From assembly GCA_020160935.1 (NCBI GenBank), contig JAIUPL010000016.1, positions 87,390 through 151,389 of the forward strand: a DNA stretch of 64,000 nucleotides. The letters are read 5' to 3'. Of this stretch, positions 27,262-35,587 are shown piece after piece. Positions within the stretch are counted from its first letter, which is position 1. Every line of letters begins with the position of its first letter. The position numbers were made by a program, and so were the translations under genes. Source of the DNA: Bacteroidota bacterium. GTDB lineage: Bacteria; Bacteroidota; Bacteroidia; Chitinophagales; Saprospiraceae. Below the pieces are notes generated by a model, which did not search any database, was not told where the DNA came from, and saw only the letters and a program-made list of their open reading frames with translations.

Positions 27262-28110
27262 ATGAACAGCATAACTGCAGCCTTTTCAAACCGCGACATA
27301 GCATTAGTTTTTTGGATTCTCATTATAACTATCCTTCTTCCTTTGAATAAGGATATTAGAAAATCAATTGGTGAGGTTATTAAGATACTACTATCTAAAC
27401 CTTTGCTTATATCCTTTTTAATTTTCTTAGATTATGTTATATTTCTAATATGGATTTTGCAAAAAGTTGGCTTTTGGGAACCTTCGCTTTTAAAGACTAC
27501 AGTTTTTTGGTTTTTTGGTTTTGCAGTAGTATTGCTTTTCAGATTGCCGAAAGCAGTAAATATTGCATATTTCAAAGATATAGTAAAGGATTCAATTAAG
27601 TTAACACTAATCTTGGAGTTTCTTGCAGATACCTATACATTTAATTTATGGATAGAAATTGTTGGTATGTTTTTCTTGGTATTTCTTGCCATGTTACAAG
27701 CCTATGCCAGTATAGATCAAAAGAATGAGAGAATAGAAAAACTCATCAAATCGTTTTTTTCACTTTTCGGCATTTTCATATTTGCTCGAATTGTATATAT
27801 GGCATCTACACAGTTTAGTGACCTTTGGACAGTAAGTAACGCAAAAGACTTTTTACTTCCCATCATTCTATCTTTAATGTTTATTCCATTCATATACATT
27901 ATGGCTTTATATAGTCAGTATGAAGGTTTGTTTCTTAGATTAAAATATTTAGCCAAAGAAGAAGATTTTCAAAAGAAGGCAAAATGGAAGATTCTACAAG
28001 TAGCCAATATTAATCTTGATAAAATTTCAAATATATCAGGAAGAATTGCGAAACTATTGTTAGTGGATGAAAGTCGCTCATTGGATGATATTAGAAAAAT
28101 TAGCAGATAG
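27262..28110 (+). CDS. Unknown polytopic membrane protein of the AT-rich patch
   Basis: 282 residues with about six hydrophobic segments: ALVFWILIITILLPL (14-28), LLISFLIFLDYVIFLIWIL (47-66), TVFWFFGFAVVLLFRL (80-95), IEIVGMFFLVFLAMLQA (132-148), FFSLFGIFIFARIVYMA (167-183) and FLLPIILSLMFIPFIYIMAL (198-217). A charged cytoplasmic tail of about 60 residues follows (YLAKEEDFQKKAKWKILQ ... DESRSLDDIRKI). Strongly AT-rich with A/T-ending codons, unlike the flanking housekeeping genes. No family recognised. A membrane effector paired with the divergent soluble protein would fit a defence or stress module, but this is inference from layout only. Confidence 0.7.
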   Translation: MNSITAAFSNRDIALVFWILIITILLPLNKDIRKSIGEVIKILLSKPLLISFLIFLDYVIFLIWILQKVGFWEPSLLKTTVFWFFGFAVVLLFRLPKAVNIAYFKDIVKDSIKLTLILEFLADTYTFNLWIEIVGMFFLVFLAMLQAYASIDQKNERIEKLIKSFFSLFGIFIFARIVYMASTQFSDLWTVSNAKDFLLPIILSLMFIPFIYIMALYSQYEGLFLRLKYLAKEEDFQKKAKWKILQVANINLDKISNISGRIAKLLLVDESRSLDDIRKISR

Positions 28111-28456
28111 ATTGATTACCAATCATTTACGATACTTGGAGGTTGGGGTACAATATGCGGATAGTCATTTTAATTTTTTTCATTGTAAACTTAATAAATA
28201 TCCTACGCCTACTCTTTCCGCTTTTCGGCATCCGCGTCCTACTTCTTTTGCAGGAGTTTCAGGTATTCCTCCTTACGTTGCTCATACCGGTAATTGAACA
28301 GCACAAAAATACCGGCCATTCTCCCCTGAAAAAAGGAACCAAAAGTTGTATTTTCGGCGGATTTGGTTGTTTTTTGATGGGATGTGATACAAAATCATTT
28401 TCCTGGCGTTTACATTTGCAAGCAATCACGTCGAAACCTTCATTTCTGTATCCTGA
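28111..28456. other. Gap at the right edge of the AT-rich patch
   Basis: About 350 bp where composition returns to the chromosomal average. On the minus strand 28319-28239 encodes MAGIFVLFNYRYEQRKEEYL and six more residues after a purine-rich GGGGAG, possibly the tail of a decayed gene. Longer open frames on both strands disagree with each other and look random. No promoter or repeat was seen. Confidence 0.3.
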
Positions 28457-28675
28457 AAAAACGCACCCAATACGCCTTTCCATCACCTGCCCGAAAAAAT
28501 CCGTGTCAGCCGCCGTTTTTTACATCTCACCCAACAGGACATGGCCGAACGCCTGAATATTTCGGCAGAAGCGTATGGCAAGATAGAACGCGGCAAAACC
28601 CGCATTTATCTGGAGCGTTTGAAGCAAATAAGCGCCATTTTTGGGTTAGATACCACGCAAATAATTAGAGTATAG
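28457..28675 (+). pseudogene. XRE-type helix-turn-helix remnant without start codon
   Basis: The frame bounded by stops at 28454 and 28673 reads PEKIRVSRRFLHLTQQDMAE, then RLNISAEAYGKIERGKTRI and LERLKQISAIFGLDTTQI, a complete HTH_XRE DNA-binding domain including the GKIERGKT recognition-helix end. No ATG, GTG or TTG lies ahead of the domain in this frame, so the 5' end has been lost or frame-shifted. Such small XRE proteins often regulate mobile or toxin-antitoxin loci, consistent with a position beside the AT-rich patch. Confidence 0.7.
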
Positions 28676-28762
28676 CGCTGATGAAGTTGTGCAAGCGCTA
28701 CTGCAACAGCCCATAAAAAACCCGGAATAGCAGATACCTGTTTTACGACTAGAACCAACCGC

Positions 28763-29866
28763 ATGGAAAACCCTTCCGACGCTCAGCCCGATTCATCCGA
28801 ACAGCCGTCCAGCCAAAAGGTCATTTGCCCGAATTGTGACAAGAAAATTCCTCGAAAGGCCGTTTTTTGTCCAAAATGCGGTCAAAAGCAGGTATCTGGC
28901 AAGATAAAAATGACCGACCTGCTGCTGCGGCTCTGGAACACAACTTTCCACCTGGAGAGCAAGTTTTTGCGGATGGTATGGCACCTGCTGATACCGGGTA
29001 AGGTGACGACCGCCTATTTTCAGGGAAAGATCAAGCGCTATCCGCACCCGATCCAGTTTTTCCTGGTATGTATGTTTTTTTTCCTCTTGTATGTGGGCAG
29101 CAGGGGTAAGGATGGCCCTGACCTGAACATGTTCAGCCTGTTGAAAATAGAGCGGCCGGAGGTCATCAAGGGCAAGGTGGAAATGGCGGAAAGCCTGGAG
29201 CAGCACTGGGATTCCATACCGGAACGATTGCGCACGCCGGCTGCAAGGCAGGCCCTGGACACACTCATGCGCACATCGATGCGCGACCTGGATTTTTGGG
29301 AAAAAGACAGCCTGGGCATTATGGAAGGCGGTTACAACTTTATCGTGTCGAAACCCTACAAGTTTGCCAACCGCGATTTGCTGCGCATGTCGCCCGATTC
29401 GCTGCTGCAATACTACCAGGTGGAGCCCTGGCTCGATCGCCTGCTTATACGCCAGGGCCTGCGTGCCACGAACGATACGGCTGCCGTTGCGAAGTTTTGG
29501 GTGGGCTCCTTCACCTGGATTTTACTTTTTCAGATAGCGATCATGTCGTTTTGGCTGAAACTAATGTACCAGCGTCAAAGAAGGTATTTCGTAGAGCATT
29601 TTGTGTTGCTCATCCACCTTCATTCGGGGTTTATTTTTCTACTAACGTTTATTAGTACCCTTCGTACTTATCTGCATTTTGATTGGCTCTCCAGGTCCTT
29701 GTCGCTGTGGTGGTTTGCCATCGCCACATTGCTGACCATGTATTTTTATTATGGCCAAAGCAAGCGGAAAACATTGCTCAAGTACCTGATTTTCTGCTTT
29801 TTATATGCAATTATGTTCTTTTTGGCGATTGTGTTGAGTTTCCTGACCAGTTTTCTGTTTTTCTGA
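28763..29866 (+). CDS. DUF3667 membrane protein with N-terminal zinc ribbon
   Basis: 367 residues. Near residue 20-45 a zinc ribbon, VICPNCDKK ... AVFCPKCGQKQ, has two CxxC knuckles. Then the DUF3667 core: HLLIPGKVTTAYFQGKIKRYPHPIQFFLV. Membrane helices are at about 92-107 (FFLVCMFFFLLYV) and four near the C-terminus (about 248-365). The function of the family is unknown. Alone on its strand; convergent with the HxlR regulator, ten bases from stop to stop. Confidence 0.85.
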   Translation: MENPSDAQPDSSEQPSSQKVICPNCDKKIPRKAVFCPKCGQKQVSGKIKMTDLLLRLWNTTFHLESKFLRMVWHLLIPGKVTTAYFQGKIKRYPHPIQFFLVCMFFFLLYVGSRGKDGPDLNMFSLLKIERPEVIKGKVEMAESLEQHWDSIPERLRTPAARQALDTLMRTSMRDLDFWEKDSLGIMEGGYNFIVSKPYKFANRDLLRMSPDSLLQYYQVEPWLDRLLIRQGLRATNDTAAVAKFWVGSFTWILLFQIAIMSFWLKLMYQRQRRYFVEHFVLLIHLHSGFIFLLTFISTLRTYLHFDWLSRSLSLWWFAIATLLTMYFYYGQSKRKTLLKYLIFCFLYAIMFFLAIVLSFLTSFLFF

Positions 29867-29875
29867 ACAGGTGTG

Positions 29876-30268
29876 TCAGGCGCCTGTGGCGGCCATTGCA
29901 TTTTCCCGGCCTTTGTTTTGCACATACTGCCTGTGTTGCGCGCCCCATTCGCTCAGGGCCTGCACAACCGGCATAACGGTCTGGCTGTATTCCGTGAGTT
30001 CGTATTCTACGATGACAGGCGTTTGCACGTACACATTGCGCCGGATAAAGCCGTTGAGTTCCATTTCCTTGAGTTCGTTGGACAAAACCCGGGCAGAAAT
30101 GCCGGCTACGGTGCGTTGCAGGTCGTTGAAACGCCGGGGGCCGTCAACGAGGGCAATGATGATGCGGAGTTTCCATTTGCCCCCGATGGCATAGAGGGCA
30201 TCGCCGACGGCAGCCAGTCGGGCATTGCAGGTTGCTTGCGTATGTATTTGATTGTCAGGCAGTTTCAT
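29876..30268 (-). CDS. HxlR-family winged-helix regulator
   Basis: 130 residues. CNARLAAVGDALYAIGGKWKLRIIIAL, PRRFNDLQRTVAGISARVLS and NELKEMELNGFIRRNVY form the HxlR winged helix; a single Cys (CNARL) near the N-terminus is at the redox-sensing position used by HypR/YodB-type members. Divergent from the DoxX-like gene, so it most likely represses that gene and itself from the repeats between them. Confidence 0.92.
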   Translation of the reverse strand: MKLPDNQIHTQATCNARLAAVGDALYAIGGKWKLRIIIALVDGPRRFNDLQRTVAGISARVLSNELKEMELNGFIRRNVYVQTPVIVEYELTEYSQTVMPVVQALSEWGAQHRQYVQNKGRENAMAATGA

Positions 30269-30297
30269 GTTTTTTTCATTGATCGCTTACAAAGAGG

Positions 30298-30329
30298 TTA
30301 CTACTAACCTTCGCGTAACTACTAACCTT
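30298..30329. promoter_or_regulatory. Probable HxlR operator: two direct repeats
   Basis: The words TTACTACTAACCTT (30298-30311) and TAACTACTAACCTT (30316-30329) are direct repeats 18 bp apart in the divergent hxlR/doxX spacer. A -7-like element TAGGTTTG (30347-30354) follows, pointing to doxX, so a regulator on the repeats would cover its -33 region. Confidence 0.65.
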
Positions 30330-30378
30330 TAGTAAGCAAATGTACATAGGTTTGCAGCGGATTTAAAAACAATCGATT

Positions 30379-30726
30379 ATGAAATTTACAAAAATTGCCA
30401 CCATCGTGTTCACTGTGCTTGCAGTAGGAATGGTCATCATGAGCGGCATCATGAAATTTGTCGCACCACCAGAAATGGCAGAGAAAATGTCTCAACTGGG
30501 TATCGGTTCTTATCTCCCCATGCTGGGGCTGATGGAAATAACCTTTGCACTCCTGTATGCATGGTCGAAAACAATGCGCATTGGATTTGTGTTGTTGTCC
30601 TGTTATTTCGCCGGGGCGCTGGCTGTAGAATTAGCCCATGCACAACCTTTCAATGCCCTGCTTCCTATGGGACTGGTGTGGGTATCGGCGTTTTTGCGGG
30701 ATCGGGAGGTGTTTGGGGTGGCTTGA
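30379..30726 (+). CDS. DoxX-like membrane protein
   Basis: 115 residues with four hydrophobic segments (IATIVFTVLAVGMVIMSG, YLPMLGLMEITFALLY, GFVLLSCYFAGALAVEL, LLPMGLVWVSAFL) and the early GIMKF motif of DoxX-like proteins. Members are linked to thiol/redox or quinone metabolism. Regulation by the divergent HxlR protein is likely. The stop TGA opens the following palindrome tract. Confidence 0.85.
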   Translation: MKFTKIATIVFTVLAVGMVIMSGIMKFVAPPEMAEKMSQLGIGSYLPMLGLMEITFALLYAWSKTMRIGFVLLSCYFAGALAVELAHAQPFNALLPMGLVWVSAFLRDREVFGVA

Positions 30727-30878
30727 ACAGGATAAAGGGTTTATGAACAGGATTTTTAGGATAGAATAAGGATTAAAAGGATTCCGCCTGTGATGTACAT
30801 ATTTTTTTCAATTTATTGAATTGTGACATCACAGGCGGAATCCTTTTAATCCTTATTCTATCCTAAAAAATCCTGTTC
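30727..30878. repeat. 52-bp-arm palindrome GAACAGGATTTTTAGGATAG
   Basis: Arms 30745-30796 and 30826-30878 are complementary except for one extra T; the 30-base loop is AT-rich. Outer parts are loose GGATTTT/GGATAAA words, the inner core is ATTCCGCCTGTGATGT. It fills the gap between two same-direction genes and starts at the stop codon of the DoxX-like gene. Confidence 0.95.
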
Positions 30879-30905
30879 AAACCCCTCTCAACTTAAACAA
30901 GTTTT

Positions 30906-31919
30906 ATGCAAATCGGAATAGACAGTTTTGCCGCCATGCCCGAGCATGGCAACCCAAGTATCGCACTCGGCCAGTTGCTGGAACGCATGGAACACGCCGA
31001 CCGCTCGGGGCTCGATGTATTCGGCATTGGCGAGCACCATCGGCGCGAATTTCTGGATTCGGCGCCCACACTCATACTGGCCGCTGCCGCTGCGCGTACC
31101 AGCAGGATTCGCCTGACGAGTGCCGTGACTGTGCTGAGCGCGGCCGATCCGGTGCGGGTGTTCCAGAATTTTGCTACACTCGACCTCATTTCGCAGGGCC
31201 GGGCGGAAATCGTGGTGGGCCGCGGTTCGTTTATTGAAGCCTTCCCGCTGTTTGGCTACGACCTGAATGATTACGATGCCTTGTTTTCTGAAAAACTCGA
31301 TTTGCTGCTGAAAATCCGGGAACAGGAAACCGTCACCTGGTCGGGCAAATTTCGGGCCCCGCTGCGCGAGCAAATCATCTATCCGCGGCCTTTACAACCT
31401 GTTTTGCCCATCTGGGTGGGCGTGGGTGGCACACCGGAGTCGTTCATTCGAGCCGGGGCACTCGGTTTGCCCTTGATGGTCGCCGTGATCGGTGGCGAAA
31501 CGCATCGCTTCCGGCCGCTCATCGACCTGTACCGCGAAGCGGGCCGCCGCGCCGGGCACGCACCCGAAAAACTCACCGTGGGCCTGCACTCTTTGGGCTA
31601 CGTGGCATCCACCACTGAAGAAGCCGTGAACGATTATTTCCCCGGCTACGCCGACACCTTTACCCGCATCGGTCGGGAGCGCGGCTGGCCACCTGTGACT
31701 CGTGCCCGCTTCGATGCCCAAACAGGCGATACCGGCGCGCTTATCGTAGGCAGTCCGGAAGATGTGGCCCAAAAGATACTGCGCCACAGCGAGGCACTGG
31801 GCGGCATTTCGCGCCTGACTTTTCAAATGGACAATGCAGGTTTGTCGCACGAGCAATTGATGCGGGCGATAGAATTGATCGGGAAGGAGGTAGCGCCGAG
31901 GGTGAGAGGTGAGAGGTAA
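30906..31919 (+). CDS. Luciferase-like (LLM) flavin-dependent oxidoreductase
   Basis: 337 residues, TIM-barrel LLM class: MQIGIDSFAAMPEHGNPS, DVFGIGEHHRREFLDSAP, IRLTSAVTVLSAADPVR, GRAEIVVGRGSFIEAFPLFG and LPIWVGVGGTPESF are all family hallmarks. It uses FMN (or F420 in some relatives) to oxidise an unknown substrate. The last residues PRVRGER and the stop are encoded by a GTGAGAG tract, so the natural C-terminus has probably been altered by the repeat. Confidence 0.9.
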   Translation: MQIGIDSFAAMPEHGNPSIALGQLLERMEHADRSGLDVFGIGEHHRREFLDSAPTLILAAAAARTSRIRLTSAVTVLSAADPVRVFQNFATLDLISQGRAEIVVGRGSFIEAFPLFGYDLNDYDALFSEKLDLLLKIREQETVTWSGKFRAPLREQIIYPRPLQPVLPIWVGVGGTPESFIRAGALGLPLMVAVIGGETHRFRPLIDLYREAGRRAGHAPEKLTVGLHSLGYVASTTEEAVNDYFPGYADTFTRIGRERGWPPVTRARFDAQTGDTGALIVGSPEDVAQKILRHSEALGGISRLTFQMDNAGLSHEQLMRAIELIGKEVAPRVRGER

Positions 31920-32180
31920 ATTTTAAAAGGCAATAGGCAAGAGGCAATATGCAAAGGGCAACCAACAAGTTTTTGTTACAAGATAGCCCTGAAGGGGCGT
32001 ATTCAATAGCCCAGGGCACCGCCCTGGGTGGAGGTGAGAAGCAAATTTTAAAAGGCAAGAGGTAATATGCAAAGGGCAACCAACAAGTTTTTGTTACAAG
32101 ATAGCCCTGAAAGGGCGTATTCAATAGCCCAGGGCAACGCCCTGGGTGGAGGTGAGGTAACGCCCTGGGTGGAAGTGACA
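31903..32180. repeat. 125-bp tandem duplication carrying REP-like GCCCTGAAGGGCG/CCCAGGGC palindromes
   Basis: Two near-identical 125-bp copies begin at 31918 and 32043 (AAATTTTAAAAGGCAA ... CAAGTTTTTGTTACAAGATA). Each contains GCCCTGAA-GGGCG followed by GTATTCAATAGCCCAGGGC and GCCCTGGGTGG, two short palindromes resembling bacterial REP units. The same motif in reverse orientation ends the block at 46864-47026. GTGAGAG and heptamer-like GGCAAGA words flank both. Confidence 0.88.
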
Positions 32181-32226
32181 TACCAAAGGTAGAGGCGTTA
32201 CGTTTTGAACGGTAAAATCCATCAAT

Positions 32227-33762
32227 TTGATACCGCATCTGCATATCCGTTCCATTTTATATCTTGTTGGTTTGAGCCTGGTGTGTTGGTTTGTTTTAAG
32301 GCAATGTAACAGCGGCCGGATTTCTGAAGCATTTGTGGATGTGGATGCGGGCATCCGTGATAACATTATAGCACAGCATTACATACTGGAAGAAAGATTT
32401 ATGACACTGGAAAATGAGACGAGCAGGTACCGAAATGAATTAAATGAGCATTATTACAATGGTTTTTTGCAATTACTGATCAAACATCAGTCTTATCAAC
32501 ATTTTCTGGATAGTCTGCGCGTGCAGATAGCCACCGCTTGCGGGATTGTATTAAAATCTACCAGGATTACACCCTCCGGGAAGCAGTACCCATCCGTAAA
32601 TAAACTTTTGCCGGGTATGTTAATGCATATCTCCGCACTTACCGACAGCCTTTATTCAGATATGCTTCAATTGGCAGACCAGAATAAGGAGGTAGAGGCC
32701 TGTATTTATCAAAAATACAAAACTAACCCGATGGATGATTATCCATTTCATGGGGGAAAAGGGAATTTTAGGGATATACCGACTACCGGAACATTGGCTA
32801 TGATTTCTCATTTGCAGTCGATGGCGGTGGAGAGAATGATTTTAGTGCTGAATTACTGTATCAAAAAAACCAGTTTCTTTGATTGTTTTGTTGCTTGGGT
32901 ACAACCAGCAGCCAACCCCCAATCTCCTTATGTTTTAAGTGGCGATGTGTATCGGGCTGATATTTTTTTTACAAGATATTTCGAACAAATCGACGAGAAG
33001 AGTCTCCAATTTTTCATTGATCATAAACCGATGGATGTAAAGGATGGTATCTCTCATTTTGAGCAATTAGCAAGTGAAGTCGGAGCCCATTCTTTTGTGG
33101 TGGAAATAAAAGGGAAGGTATGGCGAGAGGGAAAAAGCGGCAGACATTACTTGGATACTTTCCAGGTAGACAGGACATTCGCCTACCAGGTGGTACCTTT
33201 CTTTCCGCAGGTAAAACTGTCCAATAGCCCATCTTTTTTATATGCCTATGTCGACAATCCAGTCATTGTATCTTCAGCAGAACATGGCAAATCGAATGAA
33301 GTACAGATTTTGTCTTCAAATGCCTCGCTCCGTACAACTGAAAAAGGGCGGTATAGCGTTGTTCCACTCTCTTTGGATGCTGTCACGCTGCAAACTGGCA
33401 GTGCCGTAAAATTCAAATTTCCCGTTCGCCCTCTCCCCGACCCCATCGCATCGCTCGCCCTCCCCTCCTCTACCCTTTCTCCTACCGAACTGGCTGCACA
33501 AACCTCGCTCCTTGTCCACTTTCCTAAAGATTTTGATGTTGAAGCACCCTGTACCATCCTGAATTTCCGCGTCACACGGTTTAGAAAAAGGGAAGACCCG
33601 CAAGAAATTGAAAATCAAGGAAATACATTCAGCGAAGAAACCAGCCAACTACTAAAAACGGCCATGCCTGGCGACCGGTTTTTATTCGATGAAATACAGG
33701 TGCAATGTGGACAAGAGCCGGCGCCCCGAACGATTGCCGGGCTGTCGCTACGGTTAGAATAA
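32227..33762 (+). CDS. GldM-like protein (orphan T9SS/gliding-motor paralogue)
   Basis: About 511 residues; the only reasonable start is TTG 32227. A single membrane helix (SILYLVGLSLVCWFVLRQC, about 9-27) has an Arg just before it, at the place of the GldM Arg that contacts GldL. The periplasmic part resembles GldM: a helical first domain with PTTGTLAMISHLQSMAVERM, a middle region with the VDNPVIVSS motif and GRYSVVP, and a last domain FRVTRFRKREDPQEIEN ... AMPGDRFLFDEIQVQC. GldM with GldL forms the proton-driven motor of the T9SS. No gldK, gldL or gldN lies nearby, so this is a stand-alone paralogue. The assignment is by pattern and should be tested by profile search. Confidence 0.6.
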   Translation: MIPHLHIRSILYLVGLSLVCWFVLRQCNSGRISEAFVDVDAGIRDNIIAQHYILEERFMTLENETSRYRNELNEHYYNGFLQLLIKHQSYQHFLDSLRVQIATACGIVLKSTRITPSGKQYPSVNKLLPGMLMHISALTDSLYSDMLQLADQNKEVEACIYQKYKTNPMDDYPFHGGKGNFRDIPTTGTLAMISHLQSMAVERMILVLNYCIKKTSFFDCFVAWVQPAANPQSPYVLSGDVYRADIFFTRYFEQIDEKSLQFFIDHKPMDVKDGISHFEQLASEVGAHSFVVEIKGKVWREGKSGRHYLDTFQVDRTFAYQVVPFFPQVKLSNSPSFLYAYVDNPVIVSSAEHGKSNEVQILSSNASLRTTEKGRYSVVPLSLDAVTLQTGSAVKFKFPVRPLPDPIASLALPSSTLSPTELAAQTSLLVHFPKDFDVEAPCTILNFRVTRFRKREDPQEIENQGNTFSEETSQLLKTAMPGDRFLFDEIQVQCGQEPAPRTIAGLSLRLE

Positions 33763-33783
33763 GAATGTGCTTATATCCATGTT

Positions 33784-35271
33784 CTAAAACTCGATCTCAA
33801 AACACCCCGCGTCCGGCATATTCGCATCGCGCACCTTTCCGTCCAGGTCTTTGTCGATGCCCGGCACTGGCGCACCATATCGATTGGCGATGGAATGCAT
33901 GGTATCGAGCCGAAACTGGTAACGATTCGGGTCGAGGAAAATCGTGTCCTGTCCGTCGCCATTGATGCAGGGCTGACAATGGTCGAGAAAATCGGGATAA
34001 GCATTGTCTTTTAGCAGGTCTTTCACCCGCACGATGCAGTTTTTCAATTGATAATCAAACATGGCCGGATCGTCGACGCGATCGAACAGCGTGACCTGAT
34101 CGGCCCGGTTTCCAAACAGGATGCAGTTTTGAAAACGGGCCTGCAAGCGGTTGGCCACATAGGATTCGCAGGCAGGGTCGAGGCAAATCGCGTTGCCCAT
34201 TTTGATGGCTTCGCCGTCGATACCGTAATTGGCGGCCGTGCAGTAGGTAAAATTGTACTCGCCGCCATATTCCAGTTGAATGCAGTAGCCCGCATTGGAG
34301 TAAAACAGGCAATTTTCTGCATCTATTTTGGCATGTACGCCGATCACTGCCGGGCCGGAAGTATTGTAAATCTGAGTGTTGCGCAGGGTAAGGTCGACGG
34401 CAGAGTCGGCCCGCACCCCGATCACTGAATTCCGGATGATACAGTGGTCGATGCGGTGGCCCGTGGAGCCCGATTGCAGCCAGATGCCCGTCCACTGTCC
34501 GGCGCCTTCGTCAAACTCCTGCTCCAGTCGGTCGCTTTCAAAAATAACGGGCTTGTCCTGCGTGCCTTCCACAATGAGTTTTCCGCTGCCCTGAAAAGCC
34601 ATGAAGCCATCATTGTAGCGCAAAATGGCGGTATCTGTCACGATTTTCCCCAATCCGCCATGCACATACACGTGCTGGCCCGCCGGAATGCGCACAGTAC
34701 ATTGGTCGATGACGAGGATGCCGTAAATGACATACGGCCGCGGGTCGTCCCACACCCATTCACCGCCGTCGCAGGTGTAGCCGACGGTGCCGCCTGCGCC
34801 ATATCGGGAAGGCAAGTACACGGCGTTCTGGCCCCAGGCTTCTACCACCACTTTTTGCACGTTGCCGTTGGTTTCAAACACCACATCTTCCGAAATGACA
34901 AAAGGGCTGGCGCTCACCGGCTGATCGGGGTTGATGGTCACTTCGGCAAAGACATACAGGCTGTCGTGTGGCGCGATTTCAATATCCGTCTGGCTGTCGC
35001 CCGCAATACCGTCGATATTGAGGTTGAAACGCGAAGCAGCGCCATTGGCCAGGTATATCTTGCTGATCCGGATGCTTTTGTTGTGGCGGTTGTACACTTT
35101 CAGGATGCGCGTGGCCGAGCCGATTTCGGTGAAAGTGGTATCAAAACGCAGGGTATCTGTCGAAAATTCGAGTTTGTCGCCCGGGTCGGAGGTGAAGCGC
35201 TCCTTCTGGCAAAAAGTGAGTAGCAGGGGCAACACAAACAGGGCTGGGGCAAAGCGAAACAGGAGGCGCAT
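33784..35271 (-). CDS. Secreted lipoprotein with parallel beta-helix repeats
   Basis: 495 residues from ATG 35271 (MRLLFRFAPALFVLPLLLTF followed by Cys), a lipoprotein signal. The N-terminal part (about 30-140; FDTTFTEIGSATRILKVYNR) is an Ig-like domain; the rest (about 180-470) shows right-handed beta-helix repeats (GKLIVEGTQDKPVIFES, HCIIRNSVIGVRADSAVDL, CLFYSNAGYCIQLEYGG). This arrangement is common in Bacteroidota, with an unknown role at the cell surface. Convergent with the GldM-like gene, 21 bp from stop to stop. Confidence 0.85.
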   Translation of the reverse strand: MRLLFRFAPALFVLPLLLTFCQKERFTSDPGDKLEFSTDTLRFDTTFTEIGSATRILKVYNRHNKSIRISKIYLANGAASRFNLNIDGIAGDSQTDIEIAPHDSLYVFAEVTINPDQPVSASPFVISEDVVFETNGNVQKVVVEAWGQNAVYLPSRYGAGGTVGYTCDGGEWVWDDPRPYVIYGILVIDQCTVRIPAGQHVYVHGGLGKIVTDTAILRYNDGFMAFQGSGKLIVEGTQDKPVIFESDRLEQEFDEGAGQWTGIWLQSGSTGHRIDHCIIRNSVIGVRADSAVDLTLRNTQIYNTSGPAVIGVHAKIDAENCLFYSNAGYCIQLEYGGEYNFTYCTAANYGIDGEAIKMGNAICLDPACESYVANRLQARFQNCILFGNRADQVTLFDRVDDPAMFDYQLKNCIVRVKDLLKDNAYPDFLDHCQPCINGDGQDTIFLDPNRYQFRLDTMHSIANRYGAPVPGIDKDLDGKVRDANMPDAGCFEIEF

Positions 35272-35339
35272 GTGCAGGTGGAGTGTTTTGGACTGGACGG
35301 CAAAAGTAGGCAAGATGGTTGTACGCGGGGTAGGCGGAA

Positions 35340-35370
35340 TTGGCATTTTGGTGAAAAGGGTTTACTTTTG
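35340..35370 (+). promoter_or_regulatory. Promoter of the decayed toxin-antitoxin pair
   Basis: TTGG (35340-35343), 19 bases, TACTTTTG (35363-35370), then ATG at 35390. The same spacing and the same -7 sequence precede the second toxin-antitoxin pair (37557-37587). Confidence 0.7.
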
Positions 35371-35389
35371 TTCCATTCAAGGTTACATT

Positions 35390-35587
35390 ATGGGAATGAC
35401 AGATCAGCATATCTTACTGCAATTGAAGCAAATGCCGGACGACCTCAAACAGGAAGTGCTGGATTTTATCGGATATTTATTGATGAAACACAACCTCACA
35501 CAGGAGGGCAAGCATAAACCGACCTTTGGCAGCGCCAAAGGGAAATATAGCATGAAAGCGGATTTTGATGAACCGCTGGAAGTATAG
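35390..35587 (+). CDS. DUF2281-type antitoxin
   Basis: 65 residues: MTDQHILLQLKQMPDDLKQE then VLDFIGYLLMKHNL, the helical start typical of DUF2281 antitoxins, and a charged tail GSAKGKYSMKADFDEPLE that would wrap the toxin. ATG at 35390 or 35396. The partner toxin begins immediately after the stop but is truncated, so the antitoxin appears to have outlived its toxin. Confidence 0.8.
   Translation: MGMTDQHILLQLKQMPDDLKQEVLDFIGYLLMKHNLTQEGKHKPTFGSAKGKYSMKADFDEPLEV

Noticed and set aside
28239..28319. 26-codon minus-strand ORF MAGIFVLFNYRYEQ...
   Set aside because: Looks protein-like but is too short to call; noted only in the gap description.
28143..28556. 137-codon plus-strand open frame at the edge of the AT-rich patch
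   Set aside because: It overlaps the HTH remnant in another frame and is half hydrophobic, half random; the HTH frame has clear domain sequence.
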